Part shown: positions 7,509-16,515 of the stretch, piece after piece
How positions within the stretch are numbered: the first letter of the stretch is position 1
Layout: each line of letters opens with the position of its first letter
Assembly: GCF_900102635.1 (NCBI RefSeq)
Contig: NZ_FMZQ01000019.1
Location: 1-64,000 of the forward strand
Length of the DNA: 64,000 bases
Source: Ectopseudomonas chengduensis
GTDB taxonomy: Bacteria; Pseudomonadota; Gammaproteobacteria; Pseudomonadales; Pseudomonadaceae
Direction of reading: 5' to 3'
Notes under the pieces: generated by a model
Told to the model about the DNA's origin: nothing
The model's input: only the letters and a program-made list of their open reading frames with translations
Database searches by the model: none
Translations under genes and position numbers: made by a program

Positions 7509-7860
7509 CAAGAGGTTAAAAGTCCCGCTCGCCACACACCACCCATCATGACGTCGTATTCGTTTCTGGCGCCCATTCACCAACTCAATCGAGCTCGCCA
7601 GTCATCGTTTCACGAACAATCGAGGACAGGCCACGTTTACCTCAGGCTGAAATGCGACTCCTGATGACAGATTCGCTAGCACAAAGCTGCACATGAATGG
7701 CTCAGCGCACACCTGATCGCTACCATCAGCATGAGATGTATAAAGTAGCCCTCCTCCCCCCTGCCACGTAACCGCCACATTCTCCCTGAACCTTTGCCCT
7801 TATTGCCCGGTCGGCTTTAAGTACCGTCGCGCTCCGCGGCGCCAGCAAAGGATGCGTGTT
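7509..7860. other. Intergenic stretch between the accessory region and egtB
   Basis: No convincing gene, RNA or repeat is seen. It probably contains the right boundary of the accessory region, since egtB and everything after it has core-like composition, and the egtB promoter. No second copy of the tRNA-Met attachment core is found here, so the boundary is not defined by that site. Confidence 0.5.
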
Positions 7861-9141
7861 ATGCGAGACCGCACCAGCAGGATCGCCGTTTCACCGCCGC
7901 ACCTCGAACAGCTATGGCAGCGTTACCAGCGGGTGCGCGCTGCCAGTGAGCGGCTCTGTGAGCCGCTGGAGGCCGAGGATTATGTGATCCAGAGCATGGC
8001 AGACGTCAGCCCGCCGAAGTGGCATCTGGCGCATGTCACCTGGTTCTTCGAGGCCTTCGTACTGCAGCCCTTTCTGCCGGGCTATCGCCCGCTGGATGAG
8101 CGCTACGACCATCTGTTCAATTCCTATTACAAGACCCACGGCACGCCCTTCGAGCGGGCGCGGCGCGGGTTGTTGTCGCGGCCGACGGTAAGCGAGGTGT
8201 ACGCCTATCGCAGCCATGTCGATCTGGCCATGGCGCAGTTGCTCCAGTCAGGCAGCGAACTTGCCGACGAGGTGCTGCAGCGGGTCGAGCTGGGGCTGGA
8301 GCACGAGCAGCAGCATCAGGAGCTGCTGCTGATGGATATCAAGCACATCCTGGCGCAGAACCCCTTGCGCCCGGTCTATCGTCACGACCTCAAGCCGGGT
8401 GGCGCTACTGCAGGCGAGTTGCGCTGGGTCGAATTTCCCGCCGGGCTGCGCCATGTCGGCCATACCGGCGAGGGCTTTGCCTTCGATTGCGAGCGGCCGC
8501 AACACCGGGTATTCGTCGAGGCCTTTCAGTTAGCCAGCCGACCGGTGAGCAATGGCGAGTACCTGGAGTTCATCCGCGATGGCGGTTATCGCAGCACGGC
8601 GTTGTGGCTGGCGGACGGTTGGGACCATATCCAGCGCGCAGGCTGGCAGGCGCCGCTGTACTGGCAACGCGAGGGCGACGACTGGCTGGAGCTGACCCTG
8701 GGCGGCCCGCGCGCGCTGGATCTGGATGCGCCGGTTTGCCACCTGAGCTACTTCGAGGCCGAGGCCTTCGCCACCTGGGCGCAGGCGCGTTTGCCACGCG
8801 AGGAAGAATGGGAAGTGGCCGCGCAGGACGAACCGCTATGGGGCAACTTCGTCAAAAACGATCACCTGCAGCCGGTGGCGGCGGGCGCGGGTGATGGCCT
8901 GCAGCAGCTCTATGGCGATGTCTGGGAATGGACGGCCAGCGCATACCGGCCCTACCCCGGCTTTCGGCCGCTGGGCGGCAGCCTGGGTGAGTACAACGGC
9001 AAGTTCATGTCCGGGCAGATGGTGCTGCGTGGCGGCAGCTGCGCCACGCCTGAAGACCACGTGCGCCCCACCTATCGCAATTTCTTCTACCCCACCATGC
9101 GCTGGCAGTTCTCCGGCCTGCGCCTGGCCAAGGAGCTCTGA
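7861..9141 (+). CDS. egtB: EgtB-type hercynine/cysteine sulfoxide synthase (ergothioneine biosynthesis)
   Basis: About 426 residues. The N-terminal DinB-like domain contains the non-haem iron ligands: WHLAH near residue 54 and EHEQQHQ near 145. The C-terminal formylglycine-generating-enzyme (FGE-sulfatase) fold ends in the typical motifs GDVWEWTAS, LRGGSC and RPTYRNFF. The enzyme joins hercynine to a thiol (gamma-glutamylcysteine or cysteine) using O2. ATG 7861 is preferred because AAGGA lies eight bases upstream; ATG 7852 in the same frame overlaps that site. egtD follows two bases after the stop, forming an operon. No egtA, egtC or egtE homologue is present in the window. Confidence 0.88.
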   Translation: MRDRTSRIAVSPPHLEQLWQRYQRVRAASERLCEPLEAEDYVIQSMADVSPPKWHLAHVTWFFEAFVLQPFLPGYRPLDERYDHLFNSYYKTHGTPFERARRGLLSRPTVSEVYAYRSHVDLAMAQLLQSGSELADEVLQRVELGLEHEQQHQELLLMDIKHILAQNPLRPVYRHDLKPGGATAGELRWVEFPAGLRHVGHTGEGFAFDCERPQHRVFVEAFQLASRPVSNGEYLEFIRDGGYRSTALWLADGWDHIQRAGWQAPLYWQREGDDWLELTLGGPRALDLDAPVCHLSYFEAEAFATWAQARLPREEEWEVAAQDEPLWGNFVKNDHLQPVAAGAGDGLQQLYGDVWEWTASAYRPYPGFRPLGGSLGEYNGKFMSGQMVLRGGSCATPEDHVRPTYRNFFYPTMRWQFSGLRLAKEL

Positions 9142-9143
9142 GC

Positions 9144-10106
9144 ATGGCATTGGCAATCCGTACCCACGAACAATCCCTGAGCCCGGAACAGGAAAGCCTG
9201 CGCGAAGAAGCGCTGCGCGGCTTCGCGGCCAGCCCGAAGACGATGTCACCGAAGTTCTTTTACGATCATCGCGGCTCGCATCTGTTCGAGCTGATCTGTC
9301 AGCAACCGGAGTACTACCCGACGCGTACCGAGGAAACCATTCTGCGCCTGGCGGCGCGCGATATCGCCGAGCTGGCCGGGCGCAACGCCAGCCTGGTGGA
9401 GCTGGGCAGCGGCGCCAGTCGCAAGATCCGCCTGCTGCTCGAAGCCCTGCGCCCGGCGCGTTACCTGGGCATCGATATCTCCCGCGAGTTTCTGCATAGC
9501 AGCACCCGTCGCCTGGCCGCCGACTATCGCTGGCTCGACGTGCACGCGCTGTGCGCCGACTTCAGCCAGCCCTTGAAGCTGCCCGCCGAGGCGCTTGGGC
9601 AACGGCCGTTGGCGTTCTTTCCCGGCTCCAGCATCGGCAATTTCGACCCGGATGAGGCCCGCGCCTTTCTGCGCAACCTGCATCAGGCACTGCCGGCAGG
9701 CAGTGGCTTGCTGATCGGCGTGGATCTGGTGAAAGACCGCCAGGTGCTGGAGCGCGCCTACAACGATGCGGCCGGAGTGACTGCACTGTTCAACCTCAAC
9801 CTGCTCGAGCGCATCCGCAACGAGCTGCACAGCGATATCGACCCACGCCGCTTTCAGCATCGGGCCTTCTATAACGAAGCCGAGTCGCGCATCGAGATGC
9901 ATCTGGTCAGCCGGCAGGCGCAGCGAGTACGCATCGAGGATCGCGTGTTCGACTTCGCCGCTGGCGAAACCCTGCACACGGAGAACTCCTACAAGTACAC
10001 GCCCAGCGGTTTTCGTGATCTGGCGGGCGCATGCGGCTTCGCCTCGGTCGCCATGTGGCGCGACCCGGCGCAGCTGTTCAACGTGCATTTTTTGCGGCGG
10101 GAGTGA
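9144..10106 (+). CDS. egtD: EgtD, L-histidine N-alpha-methyltransferase
   Basis: A 320-residue SAM-dependent methyltransferase that trimethylates histidine to hercynine, the first step of ergothioneine synthesis. Signature motifs are SPKFFYDHRGSHLFE near residue 33, the SAM-binding LVELGSGASRKI near 86, FFPGSSIGNFDPDEA near 155, and the C-terminal HTENSYKYTPSGF. Length matches the family. It is the second gene of the egtBD pair. The C-S lyase needed to finish ergothioneine would have to be encoded elsewhere. Confidence 0.9.
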   Translation: MALAIRTHEQSLSPEQESLREEALRGFAASPKTMSPKFFYDHRGSHLFELICQQPEYYPTRTEETILRLAARDIAELAGRNASLVELGSGASRKIRLLLEALRPARYLGIDISREFLHSSTRRLAADYRWLDVHALCADFSQPLKLPAEALGQRPLAFFPGSSIGNFDPDEARAFLRNLHQALPAGSGLLIGVDLVKDRQVLERAYNDAAGVTALFNLNLLERIRNELHSDIDPRRFQHRAFYNEAESRIEMHLVSRQAQRVRIEDRVFDFAAGETLHTENSYKYTPSGFRDLAGACGFASVAMWRDPAQLFNVHFLRRE

Positions 10107-10120
10107 GGGACGGCGAAAAA

Positions 10121-10298
10121 CCCACCGTAGCGTAGGGTGGGTTAGCGGCGCCGAATGCCGAGTATTCCAGACGCAGATGAAGGTGGTGCGCCGCGTAACC
10201 CACCAGACGATGGACCGCGTTGCGCCGATGGTGGGTTACGCCGCAGCCGACACTGCGAGTCGATCGGCAATGTCACAGGCGGCTAACCCACCCTACGC
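10121..10298. repeat. Nested inverted repeat, intergenic (GTGGGTTA type)
   Basis: The outer arms GCGTAGGGTGGGTTAGC (10130-10146) and GCTAACCCACCCTACGC (10282-10298) are a perfect 17-bp inverted pair. Inside them GTAACCCACCA (10195-10205) and TGGTGGGTTAC (10229-10239) form a second pair. The same GTAGGGTG core recurs near 55660-55700. No protein is encoded. Confidence 0.75.
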
Positions 10299-10345
10299 GA
10301 GCAGCGCTCGGCGCCGCTTGCCCAAACACATCAGCCAATAAGGCC

Positions 10346-10504
10346 TCAGCGTTTGGCGATGATGTACACCGCGTGGACGATGCCGGGGATGTAGCCGAGC
10401 AGGGTGAGCAGGATGTTCAGCCAGAAGGCGCCGCCAAAACCGACCTGGAGAAACACGCCCAGCGGCGGCAGCAGGATGGCGATGAGGATACGAATAAGGT
10501 CCAT
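10346..10504 (-). CDS. YqaE/Pmp3-family small membrane protein
   Basis: A 52-residue protein with two hydrophobic segments, MDLIRILIAILLPPLGVFL and FWLNILLTLLGYIPGIVHAVYII, separated by GFGGAF. The PPLGVFL and LGYIPGIVHAVYII motifs define the Pmp3/YqaE family, linked to membrane potential and stress tolerance. AAAGGAG lies eight bases before ATG 10504. A longer upstream in-frame start (10594) lacks this support. The gene is monocistronic between a repeat and the divergent response regulator. Confidence 0.88.
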   Translation of the reverse strand: MDLIRILIAILLPPLGVFLQVGFGGAFWLNILLTLLGYIPGIVHAVYIIAKR

Positions 10505-10664
10505 GCGGTACTCCTTTACATTCCATAACGGGGTACCTGAATAGACTCTGAGCAGCGCCTGGCAGTTCAGTCGCGGCGAGCAAGTCAGCGGCAATACTGA
10601 GAACCAGACGCTGGCGTCGCCAGGGATATGACTTTAGTCTGGCGCCAAGATGGAAGCGCCCCAC

Positions 10665-11300
10665 ATGCCTGAACAATCACAACAAGAACGCATCATCGTC
10701 GCCGACGACCACCCGGTTTTCCGCGATGGCCTGTGTCGTATCGCCCAGCGCGTCTTCCCTATGGCGTGCATTCTCGAAGCCGGTGACATGGATGAAGTGC
10801 TGAGCCTGGCGCAAGCCAGCACGGCGCCAAGCCTGTTCATGCTCGACCTGCTGTTCCCCGGCCAATCACCGCAAGCCATCAGCGCGTTGCGCCAGACCTT
10901 TGCGCGCAGTTCGATCGTGATCGTGTCGATGGTCGACAACCGCGAGTTGATCGATGAAGTGATGAGCGCAGGTGCGGACGGTTTCATCGGCAAGGCGACG
11001 CCGCCGGATGAAATCGCCGATGCCTTGCTGGCCGTGCGCGCCGGCGAGTTCGTCCTGACCCTGGGACCCGCCGGCGTGCCGGCCTTCGCCGAGGATCGTC
11101 ATCTGCTGGAGCAACTGACGCCACGTCAGCAGGAGGTCTTGCGGCTGGTGGTGCGCGGCCTGTCGAACAAGGAAATCGCCCGCGAGCTGGCGATCTCGCC
11201 CTTTACCGTACGCATCCATGTGTCCTCGCTGCTGCGCACGCTGGACGTCAGCACCCGCGCCGCAGCCGCAGCCAAGGGGGCCAAAGCCGGGCTGGTGTGA
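10665..11300 (+). CDS. NarL/FixJ-family response regulator
   Basis: About 211 residues. The receiver domain is intact: acidic pocket IIVADDHPVF, phosphoacceptor Asp in FMLDLLFPG near residue 57, and lysine in GFIGKATPP near 107. The C-terminal LuxR-type HTH is LTPRQQEVLRLVVRGLSNKE IAREL. It activates transcription on phosphorylation. ATG 10665 has GGAAG eight bases upstream; ATG 10650 in frame is an alternative. It converges with the hybrid kinase gene, the stop codons being three bases apart, which suggests a cognate pair. Confidence 0.87.
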   Translation: MPEQSQQERIIVADDHPVFRDGLCRIAQRVFPMACILEAGDMDEVLSLAQASTAPSLFMLDLLFPGQSPQAISALRQTFARSSIVIVSMVDNRELIDEVMSAGADGFIGKATPPDEIADALLAVRAGEFVLTLGPAGVPAFAEDRHLLEQLTPRQQEVLRLVVRGLSNKEIARELAISPFTVRIHVSSLLRTLDVSTRAAAAAKGAKAGLV

Positions 11301-11303
11301 GCA

Positions 11304-12935
11304 TCACGCGGTCTTGAGCTTGAGCTTCAAGGCCACCAGCAGCGAACGCAGCTCGGCGGGCTGCACCGGTTTCGACAGGATCGGAATATCGCTGTCGCCC
11401 ACCTGCTCCTGCACACGACGCACGTCGTGCCCGGTCATGATGATCGCCGGCACCTTGCGTCCACTGCTGCGCCGCACGTGCTGGATGCAGTCGGCCCCCG
11501 ACGCTTCGGTGCCGAGGTCGAAGTCCGTCACCACCAGATCGAAATGCGCAGAGGCATCAGGCAGCGTGCTGAAGGTGGCGACTTCGCAGCCCCACTTCTG
11601 CAGCAAGGTGGCGGTGGCCAGCAGTACGTTCTGGTCATCCTCGATCAGGCACACGCGCAAGCCATCGAGCATGCGCGGCGTCTGCAGGCTGCTGCCCTTG
11701 GCTGAGGACATCGCGCGCGGCGCCTCGACGCGCTGCAGGCCGTCGATGACCGCCCGCGTGCCGCGAGCCTCCACGGAGTGAATGCTCACGCGCATGTCCA
11801 TCAGCGCGCCCAGGCGCCTGACGATGGCCAGGCCCAGGCCCATTCCCTCGACGTCGCTGTCTCGCTCCTGGCGCACGCGATAGAACTCTTCGAAGACGCT
11901 GTCGAGATGGCCGGCGGCGATGCCGCGCCCCTTGTCGTAGATCTCGATGGCAACGCCTGGCCCGCGAGGGCGGCAGGCGATCAACAGCGGTTTGCCCGGC
12001 GCGTATTTCAAGGCATTGGACAGCAGGTTCTGCAGCATGGTGGTGAGCAGCACCGGGTCGGCCCGCACGTGCAGCGGCGGGCAACGCAGGCGCATCTCGA
12101 CCCCGGCCCAGCGCGCCGCCTCGGCATTCTGCTGGATGAGTTGCTGCAGCAGGCTGCGCAGTTCCAGCGACTCCAGTTGCGGCACCACCTTGCCGCTGTC
12201 GAGCGAGTACATATCGAGAATGGTGCGGAACAGGCGTGCGACGCTGTGCAGTGATTTGTCGATGTTCTCCACCAGGCGCCGCTGCTCGGTACCCAGGCTG
12301 CTGTCGCGCAGGCAGGCGGTGAACAGGCTGATGGAATGAATGGGTTGACGCAGGTCGTGGCTGGCCTGGGCGAGAAACTGCGACTTGGCCCGGTTGGCAG
12401 CCTGCTCGGCCTCGGCCGCCTGGCGCGAACGCTTGAGCAGGGCATGCATGTAGGCCGGCGCCAGCAGGGTGGTGAGCAGCAGTGTGACGATCAGGTAGGG
12501 CTGCGATTGCCAGTGCGCCGACAGGCTGGCGGCCACGCTCAGCGACAGCAGCGCCATCAGGGTGGCCAGCAGCAGGTAGCCGGAACCGTAGCGCAAGCCA
12601 TAACCGATGGTGACCCACAGCAGAATCGCATAGACCGGCAGCATGGCCGCGCCGCCAAGCGCCATGGTCACCGCGATACCGGCGTAGTCGGTGAGCATGG
12701 TGATCAGCCGGCGCCCGCGATAGTTGCCCGGACGCCGCCGGATATCGAACCAGATCAGCGTGGCGACGACACTGAAGACGCACTCCAGGAGGAAGATCTT
12801 CCATACCAGCGCCGGGTTGATCAGCGACAGATGGTAGAGGATCACGATGTAGCAGGCCGCGACCGACATGAAGATCATCCGCACCCCGGCCTGGGCGCGT
12901 TCGGTGTCATACGCGGCGGAGACAGTCCCGGACAT
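11304..12935 (-). CDS. Hybrid sensor histidine kinase with C-terminal receiver domain
   Basis: About 543 residues. Roughly six membrane helices occupy residues 20-190, then a HisKA domain with HDLRQPIHSISLF (phosphorylated His near 225), an HATPase domain (N box NLLSNALKYA, G1 DKGRGI, G2 GMGLGLAIV) and a receiver domain (IEDDQNV, phospho-Asp in LVVTDFDLG, lysine in ILSKPVQP). The HDLRQP-type kinase with attached receiver commonly pairs with a NarL-type regulator, and one lies convergently next door. There is no periplasmic sensing domain, so the membrane helices may themselves sense. GGGA precedes ATG 12935; ATG 12962 and 13025 are less likely starts. Confidence 0.85.
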   Translation of the reverse strand: MSGTVSAAYDTERAQAGVRMIFMSVAACYIVILYHLSLINPALVWKIFLLECVFSVVATLIWFDIRRRPGNYRGRRLITMLTDYAGIAVTMALGGAAMLPVYAILLWVTIGYGLRYGSGYLLLATLMALLSLSVAASLSAHWQSQPYLIVTLLLTTLLAPAYMHALLKRSRQAAEAEQAANRAKSQFLAQASHDLRQPIHSISLFTACLRDSSLGTEQRRLVENIDKSLHSVARLFRTILDMYSLDSGKVVPQLESLELRSLLQQLIQQNAEAARWAGVEMRLRCPPLHVRADPVLLTTMLQNLLSNALKYAPGKPLLIACRPRGPGVAIEIYDKGRGIAAGHLDSVFEEFYRVRQERDSDVEGMGLGLAIVRRLGALMDMRVSIHSVEARGTRAVIDGLQRVEAPRAMSSAKGSSLQTPRMLDGLRVCLIEDDQNVLLATATLLQKWGCEVATFSTLPDASAHFDLVVTDFDLGTEASGADCIQHVRRSSGRKVPAIIMTGHDVRRVQEQVGDSDIPILSKPVQPAELRSLLVALKLKLKTA

Positions 12936-13131
12936 GACGTTTCCCTGCTGATTACAGCTCATGTTGTGGTGTCGGCACCTTAGGCCGGAGCCTGCGACCG
13001 GCGCAAGGAACTGTTTGGCAGGCAAAGAGGCACTAGTACACCCGTACTATTTCGTGCGGCCCCACCCATTCCTAGAATCCGGGCAACGCCTCGGCACTGG
13101 GTCGGGGCCCGGTCATAGAAGGGAATGTCTG

Positions 13132-13500
13132 ATGAACATCAAAGGAACCCTGGGCGTCCTCATGAGCGCCACCGTGCTGGCCTCGCTGAGCGGCTGCCTG
13201 GCGCAGAACACGCAAACTCAGGGGCTGCAGAATACCCAGCTGGCCAACGATCCATGTGCGCCGAGCGCGACCAGCAACCTGATCGCCACCGGACGCAGCT
13301 TGCTGGATATGGCCAATACCGTACTGGAGACGCAGCAGAGCTTCAATGGCAACACCGCGACCTATGCCAAGCGTATGGAAGTTGCGGAGAACGCGCAGAA
13401 GGTCAACCAGGGCCACAACGTGCTGAATAACGTCGAGAACCTGGCGGGTGCCGGCCAGCAGCCCTGCGTACCCGCCGCACCTGCCAACGCAGCACGCTAG
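13132..13500 (+). CDS. Small putative lipoprotein
   Basis: A 122-residue protein with a lipoprotein signal peptide: MNIKGTLGVLMSATVLASLS then GC, giving lipobox LSGC with Cys about residue 22. The mature part is polar, rich in Asn, Gln and Ala, with no recognised domain (SATSNLIATGRSLLDMANTVLETQQ looks helical). GAAGGGA lies before ATG 13132; the longer frame from 12961 is not supported. It is expected in the periplasm, anchored by lipid. The function is unknown. It converges on the diguanylate cyclase gene. Confidence 0.75.
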   Translation: MNIKGTLGVLMSATVLASLSGCLAQNTQTQGLQNTQLANDPCAPSATSNLIATGRSLLDMANTVLETQQSFNGNTATYAKRMEVAENAQKVNQGHNVLNNVENLAGAGQQPCVPAAPANAAR

Positions 13501-13507
13501 CCGGCCC

Positions 13508-14608
13508 TCAAAGGCGCACGTCGAATTTGTCCAATAGCAGCTCGGTCGGTATGTCGGCGCTGACCAGCTGGTTGCGTCCGCGCTGCTTGCCGCTGTACAG
13601 GCGACGATCAGCGGCGCGGTAGAGCTCGGCGGCGCTGCGTCCGTCCACGGGCCAGGTGGCCAGGCCGAAGGTGGCGGACAGCGCGATCGGCTCACCGTCG
13701 TACTCAAGCGGCTGTTCGGCGATCTGCTTGCGCAGTTTTTCCACCAGCGGGTCGGCGCCGGTGCTGTCGGTATGACGTAGCAGCAGGCCGAACTCCTCCC
13801 CTCCCAGGCGACCGAGAAAGTCGGTCACGCGCAGGCGCTGCTGGAGGATCTGACAGATGTGCTGCAGCGCCATGTCGCCCGCCGCGTGCCCCCACTGGTC
13901 GTTGACCTGCTTGAAGTGGTCGACGTCGAGCAGCACCAGTACCAGATGCCCGTTGCTGCGTTCGGCCTCCTGAATGCTGCGTTGCAGGGCGTGCTGGAAG
14001 CTGCCGCGGCTGGCCACGCCGGTCAGTGAATCGGTCTGCGCCAGGCGCTGCAGCTCCTCGTAGGCCTGCATGCGCAAGCCATCGTAGATATGCACGAACA
14101 CCAGGATCAGCACGCCACACAGGGCGGCATTGCCCAGGTCGATCAGGCCGTGTGTGTCCAGGGTCAGGTGATTGTCGGTGAAGTACAGCAAAAGCCCGGC
14201 GCACATGAACGGCGCGGTGAGCAGGAAGGCGCGCTGCTTACCCAGCAGCAGGTAGGCCAGCAGCGGGATCATGTACAGCCAGACGAACGCCGCCGCTGAG
14301 GCGTCCGGCATGACGATGATGTAGAGGATGAAGCAGAAGGTCGGGATCAGATACAGGTAGATCCACAGGTACAGATGGCGAGCGCGTTCGATGCGCCAGG
14401 CGCCGAACAGCAGCAAGGCGGTGCACAGCACTTCGAGGATGGCGAAGGGGTAGTTGCCGGCCAGGGCCTGCAGCACGGCGAAGCCGCCCAGGGTCAGGCC
14501 GGTGGCGAGCAGGATGGTGCGCATCAGCTTGCGTTTGCCCGACTCGCGCAGCCCTTCGCAGTGCCCTGCGCCTACATCCCTGTGATCGTTATAGTTGCCG
14601 TCACTCAT
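13508..14608 (-). CDS. Membrane-bound diguanylate cyclase (GGEEF, intact I-site)
   Basis: About 366 residues. Five or six membrane helices lie between residues 28 and 185, with no obvious extracytoplasmic domain. The GGDEF domain follows: TDSLTGVASRGSF, LDVDHFKQVND and active-site GRLGGEEFGLLL. The inhibitory I-site RVTD is placed exactly five residues before GGEEF, so product inhibition by c-di-GMP is expected. ATG 14608 is the most upstream plausible start; ATG 14524 (MRTILLATG) is an alternative that begins just before the first helix. The long open frame continuing upstream to 15178 overlaps dctM and is not real. Confidence 0.87.
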   Translation of the reverse strand: MSDGNYNDHRDVGAGHCEGLRESGKRKLMRTILLATGLTLGGFAVLQALAGNYPFAILEVLCTALLLFGAWRIERARHLYLWIYLYLIPTFCFILYIIVMPDASAAAFVWLYMIPLLAYLLLGKQRAFLLTAPFMCAGLLLYFTDNHLTLDTHGLIDLGNAALCGVLILVFVHIYDGLRMQAYEELQRLAQTDSLTGVASRGSFQHALQRSIQEAERSNGHLVLVLLDVDHFKQVNDQWGHAAGDMALQHICQILQQRLRVTDFLGRLGGEEFGLLLRHTDSTGADPLVEKLRKQIAEQPLEYDGEPIALSATFGLATWPVDGRSAAELYRAADRRLYSGKQRGRNQLVSADIPTELLLDKFDVRL

Positions 14609-14691
14609 CTTGGTGCCCAGCGCTGCCGCCCTCAGCGGTGCGCAGCCCCCCGCTGCGCACCATCTGGCAACTATAGACGGCCTGGCCTGTT

Positions 14692-15987
14692 TTACACCGC
14701 ATAACCCAGCACGCGCGGCAGCCACAGGGCGATTTCCGGGAAGATCGCCACCAGCAGCAGGGCGCTGGACATCACCACGACGAACAGCGCCGCCCAGCCG
14801 ACGGTCTGTTCCAGGCGTATCTTGGCCACTTCCGCCGTGACCATCAGGTTGATCGCCACCGGCGGGGTGAACTGGCCGATGGCGATGTTCATCGCCAGCA
14901 GGATGCCGAACCACACCGGGTTCCAGCCGAAGTGCTGCATCACCGGAATCAGGATCGGCATCAGGATCAGGTAGATGGAGATGGCATCGAGCAGCATGCC
15001 GGCCAGCAGCACCGCGAGCATCACCAGCGCCAGCAGCACCCAGCCGTTGTCCGACAGCGAGATCAGCCATTCGGCCAGATGGCGGAAGGTACCGAGCATG
15101 GTGCCGGCCCAGGCGAAGATGCCAGCCAGGGCGATGATCAGCATGACCACACCGGAGATCACCCCGGCTTCGCCACACAGACGCCAGAGGCTGCGCCAGT
15201 CCAGTTCGCGGGTGACGAACAGGCCGATCAGCACGCCGTAGGTCACGCCGACCACGGCGGCTTCAGTGGGCGTGAACAGGCCGCTGCGCAGGCCGCCGAG
15301 AATCAGCACCGGGGCGAACAGCGCTGGCAGCGCCTGCTTGAAGCTTTCCCCGAGCGGTGGCCGCTCACTTGATTCCGGCGACTCCCAGCCGTAGTGACGC
15401 GACAGCAGCCAGGCCGGTACCAGCAGCACCAGGCCGACCAGAATGCCGGGGAACAGGCCGGCGGCGAACAGCGCACGCAGGTCCACGCCCGGCACCACGA
15501 TGGAGTAGAGAATCAGCGCGATGGACGGCGGAATCAGGATCGCCGTCGAGGCCGAGGCGGCGATCAGCGTAGCCGAGAAGGGTTTGGGATACCCCGCCTT
15601 GGTCATGCTCGGCAGCATCACCATGGCCACGGCGGCGGCATCGGCCGGGCCAGAGCCACTCATGCCGCCCATGATCAGGCACACCAGCACCGCGACCATG
15701 GCCAGGCCGCCATGACGCGGGCCGATCACCGCCTGGGCGAAGCGCACCAGCCGCAGCGCCACACCGGCCTTCTCGAACACCAGGCCGGTGAGGATGAACA
15801 GCGGAATGGCGATCAGCGGGTACTTGGCCACGCCGTTGTAGGTGTTGGTGCCGAGGGTCGCGAGCATGTCCGGCGACAGCCCGGCGATGATGCCGATGGC
15901 GCCGGAGAGGCCGAGGGCGAAGGCCACCGGCACACCGAGCGCCAGCAGCACGGCGAAACTGAGGATCAGCCAGAGATCAGGGCTCAT
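14692..15987 (-). CDS. dctM: TRAP transporter large permease (DctM family)
   Basis: About 431 residues with 11-12 membrane helices and DctM family signatures such as IPLFILTGLVFEKAG, MSGSGPADAAAVA and LLDAISIYLILMPILIP. It is the ion-coupled transport channel of a tripartite periplasmic transporter for an organic acid. Start ATG 15987 has GGGAG eight bases upstream and overlaps the end of dctQ by 11 bp, so translation is coupled. It is the last gene of dctP-dctQ-dctM. The substrate is not evident from the permease. Confidence 0.9.
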   Translation of the reverse strand: MSPDLWLILSFAVLLALGVPVAFALGLSGAIGIIAGLSPDMLATLGTNTYNGVAKYPLIAIPLFILTGLVFEKAGVALRLVRFAQAVIGPRHGGLAMVAVLVCLIMGGMSGSGPADAAAVAMVMLPSMTKAGYPKPFSATLIAASASTAILIPPSIALILYSIVVPGVDLRALFAAGLFPGILVGLVLLVPAWLLSRHYGWESPESSERPPLGESFKQALPALFAPVLILGGLRSGLFTPTEAAVVGVTYGVLIGLFVTRELDWRSLWRLCGEAGVISGVVMLIIALAGIFAWAGTMLGTFRHLAEWLISLSDNGWVLLALVMLAVLLAGMLLDAISIYLILMPILIPVMQHFGWNPVWFGILLAMNIAIGQFTPPVAINLMVTAEVAKIRLEQTVGWAALFVVVMSSALLLVAIFPEIALWLPRVLGYAV

Positions 15988-16453
15988 CACTGATTCTCCC
16001 GCGCAGGCGATCGACGGTCATCTGAGTTAGGCGCACGAACAGCAGCAGCGCCAGGACCGGCAGCCAGATCACGTACCACCAGTTGGGCAGGCCGAGGCCG
16101 GGCGACTCGGAATCCCACTGGAATTCCTCCCAGGCGAACTGGCCGCCATACCAGCACACCAGCCCCAGCACCAAAACGCCGGCCAGCCACTGCAACAGGA
16201 TCAGCGGCGTGCGCAGGCGCGGGAACAGGCGCTCGAGCAGGCCGATACGAATGTGCCGGTTGCTGCGCATGGCCACCGAAGCACCGGCGAAGGTGAGGAT
16301 GACCAGCAGGAACACCGAGATTTCCTCGGTGAAGGCAAAGGATGCATCGGTGAAATAACGCACCACGACGTTGGCCAGGCTGATCAGGCTGATGATCACC
16401 AGGGCCAGGGTGGCGAGCACGCGCTCCAGCGGCGCGTCGACTTGCTTGCTCAT
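15977..16453 (-). CDS. dctQ: TRAP transporter small permease (DctQ family)
   Basis: A 158-residue protein with four membrane helices. Signatures are LANVVVRYFTDASFAFTEE, LLVILTFAGASVAMR and RHIRIGLL, typical of DctQ. It connects the binding protein to DctM. Start ATG 16453 begins MSKQVDAPLERVLATLAL; the longer frame from 16528 crosses an intercistronic hairpin and is rejected. It overlaps dctM by 11 bp. Confidence 0.88.
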   Translation of the reverse strand: MSKQVDAPLERVLATLALVIISLISLANVVVRYFTDASFAFTEEISVFLLVILTFAGASVAMRSNRHIRIGLLERLFPRLRTPLILLQWLAGVLVLGLVCWYGGQFAWEEFQWDSESPGLGLPNWWYVIWLPVLALLLFVRLTQMTVDRLRGRISDEP

Positions 16454-16515
16454 AAGAACCTCGAACGACCGGAGCAAGGCGCGCCAGTGGTAACACCCCT
16501 GCCCTCTCCCCCGGG

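Noticed and set aside
14609..15178. Upstream extension of the diguanylate cyclase frame
   Set aside because: It overlaps dctM in another frame and encodes low-complexity Arg/Gly/His sequence; the real start is at or after 14608.
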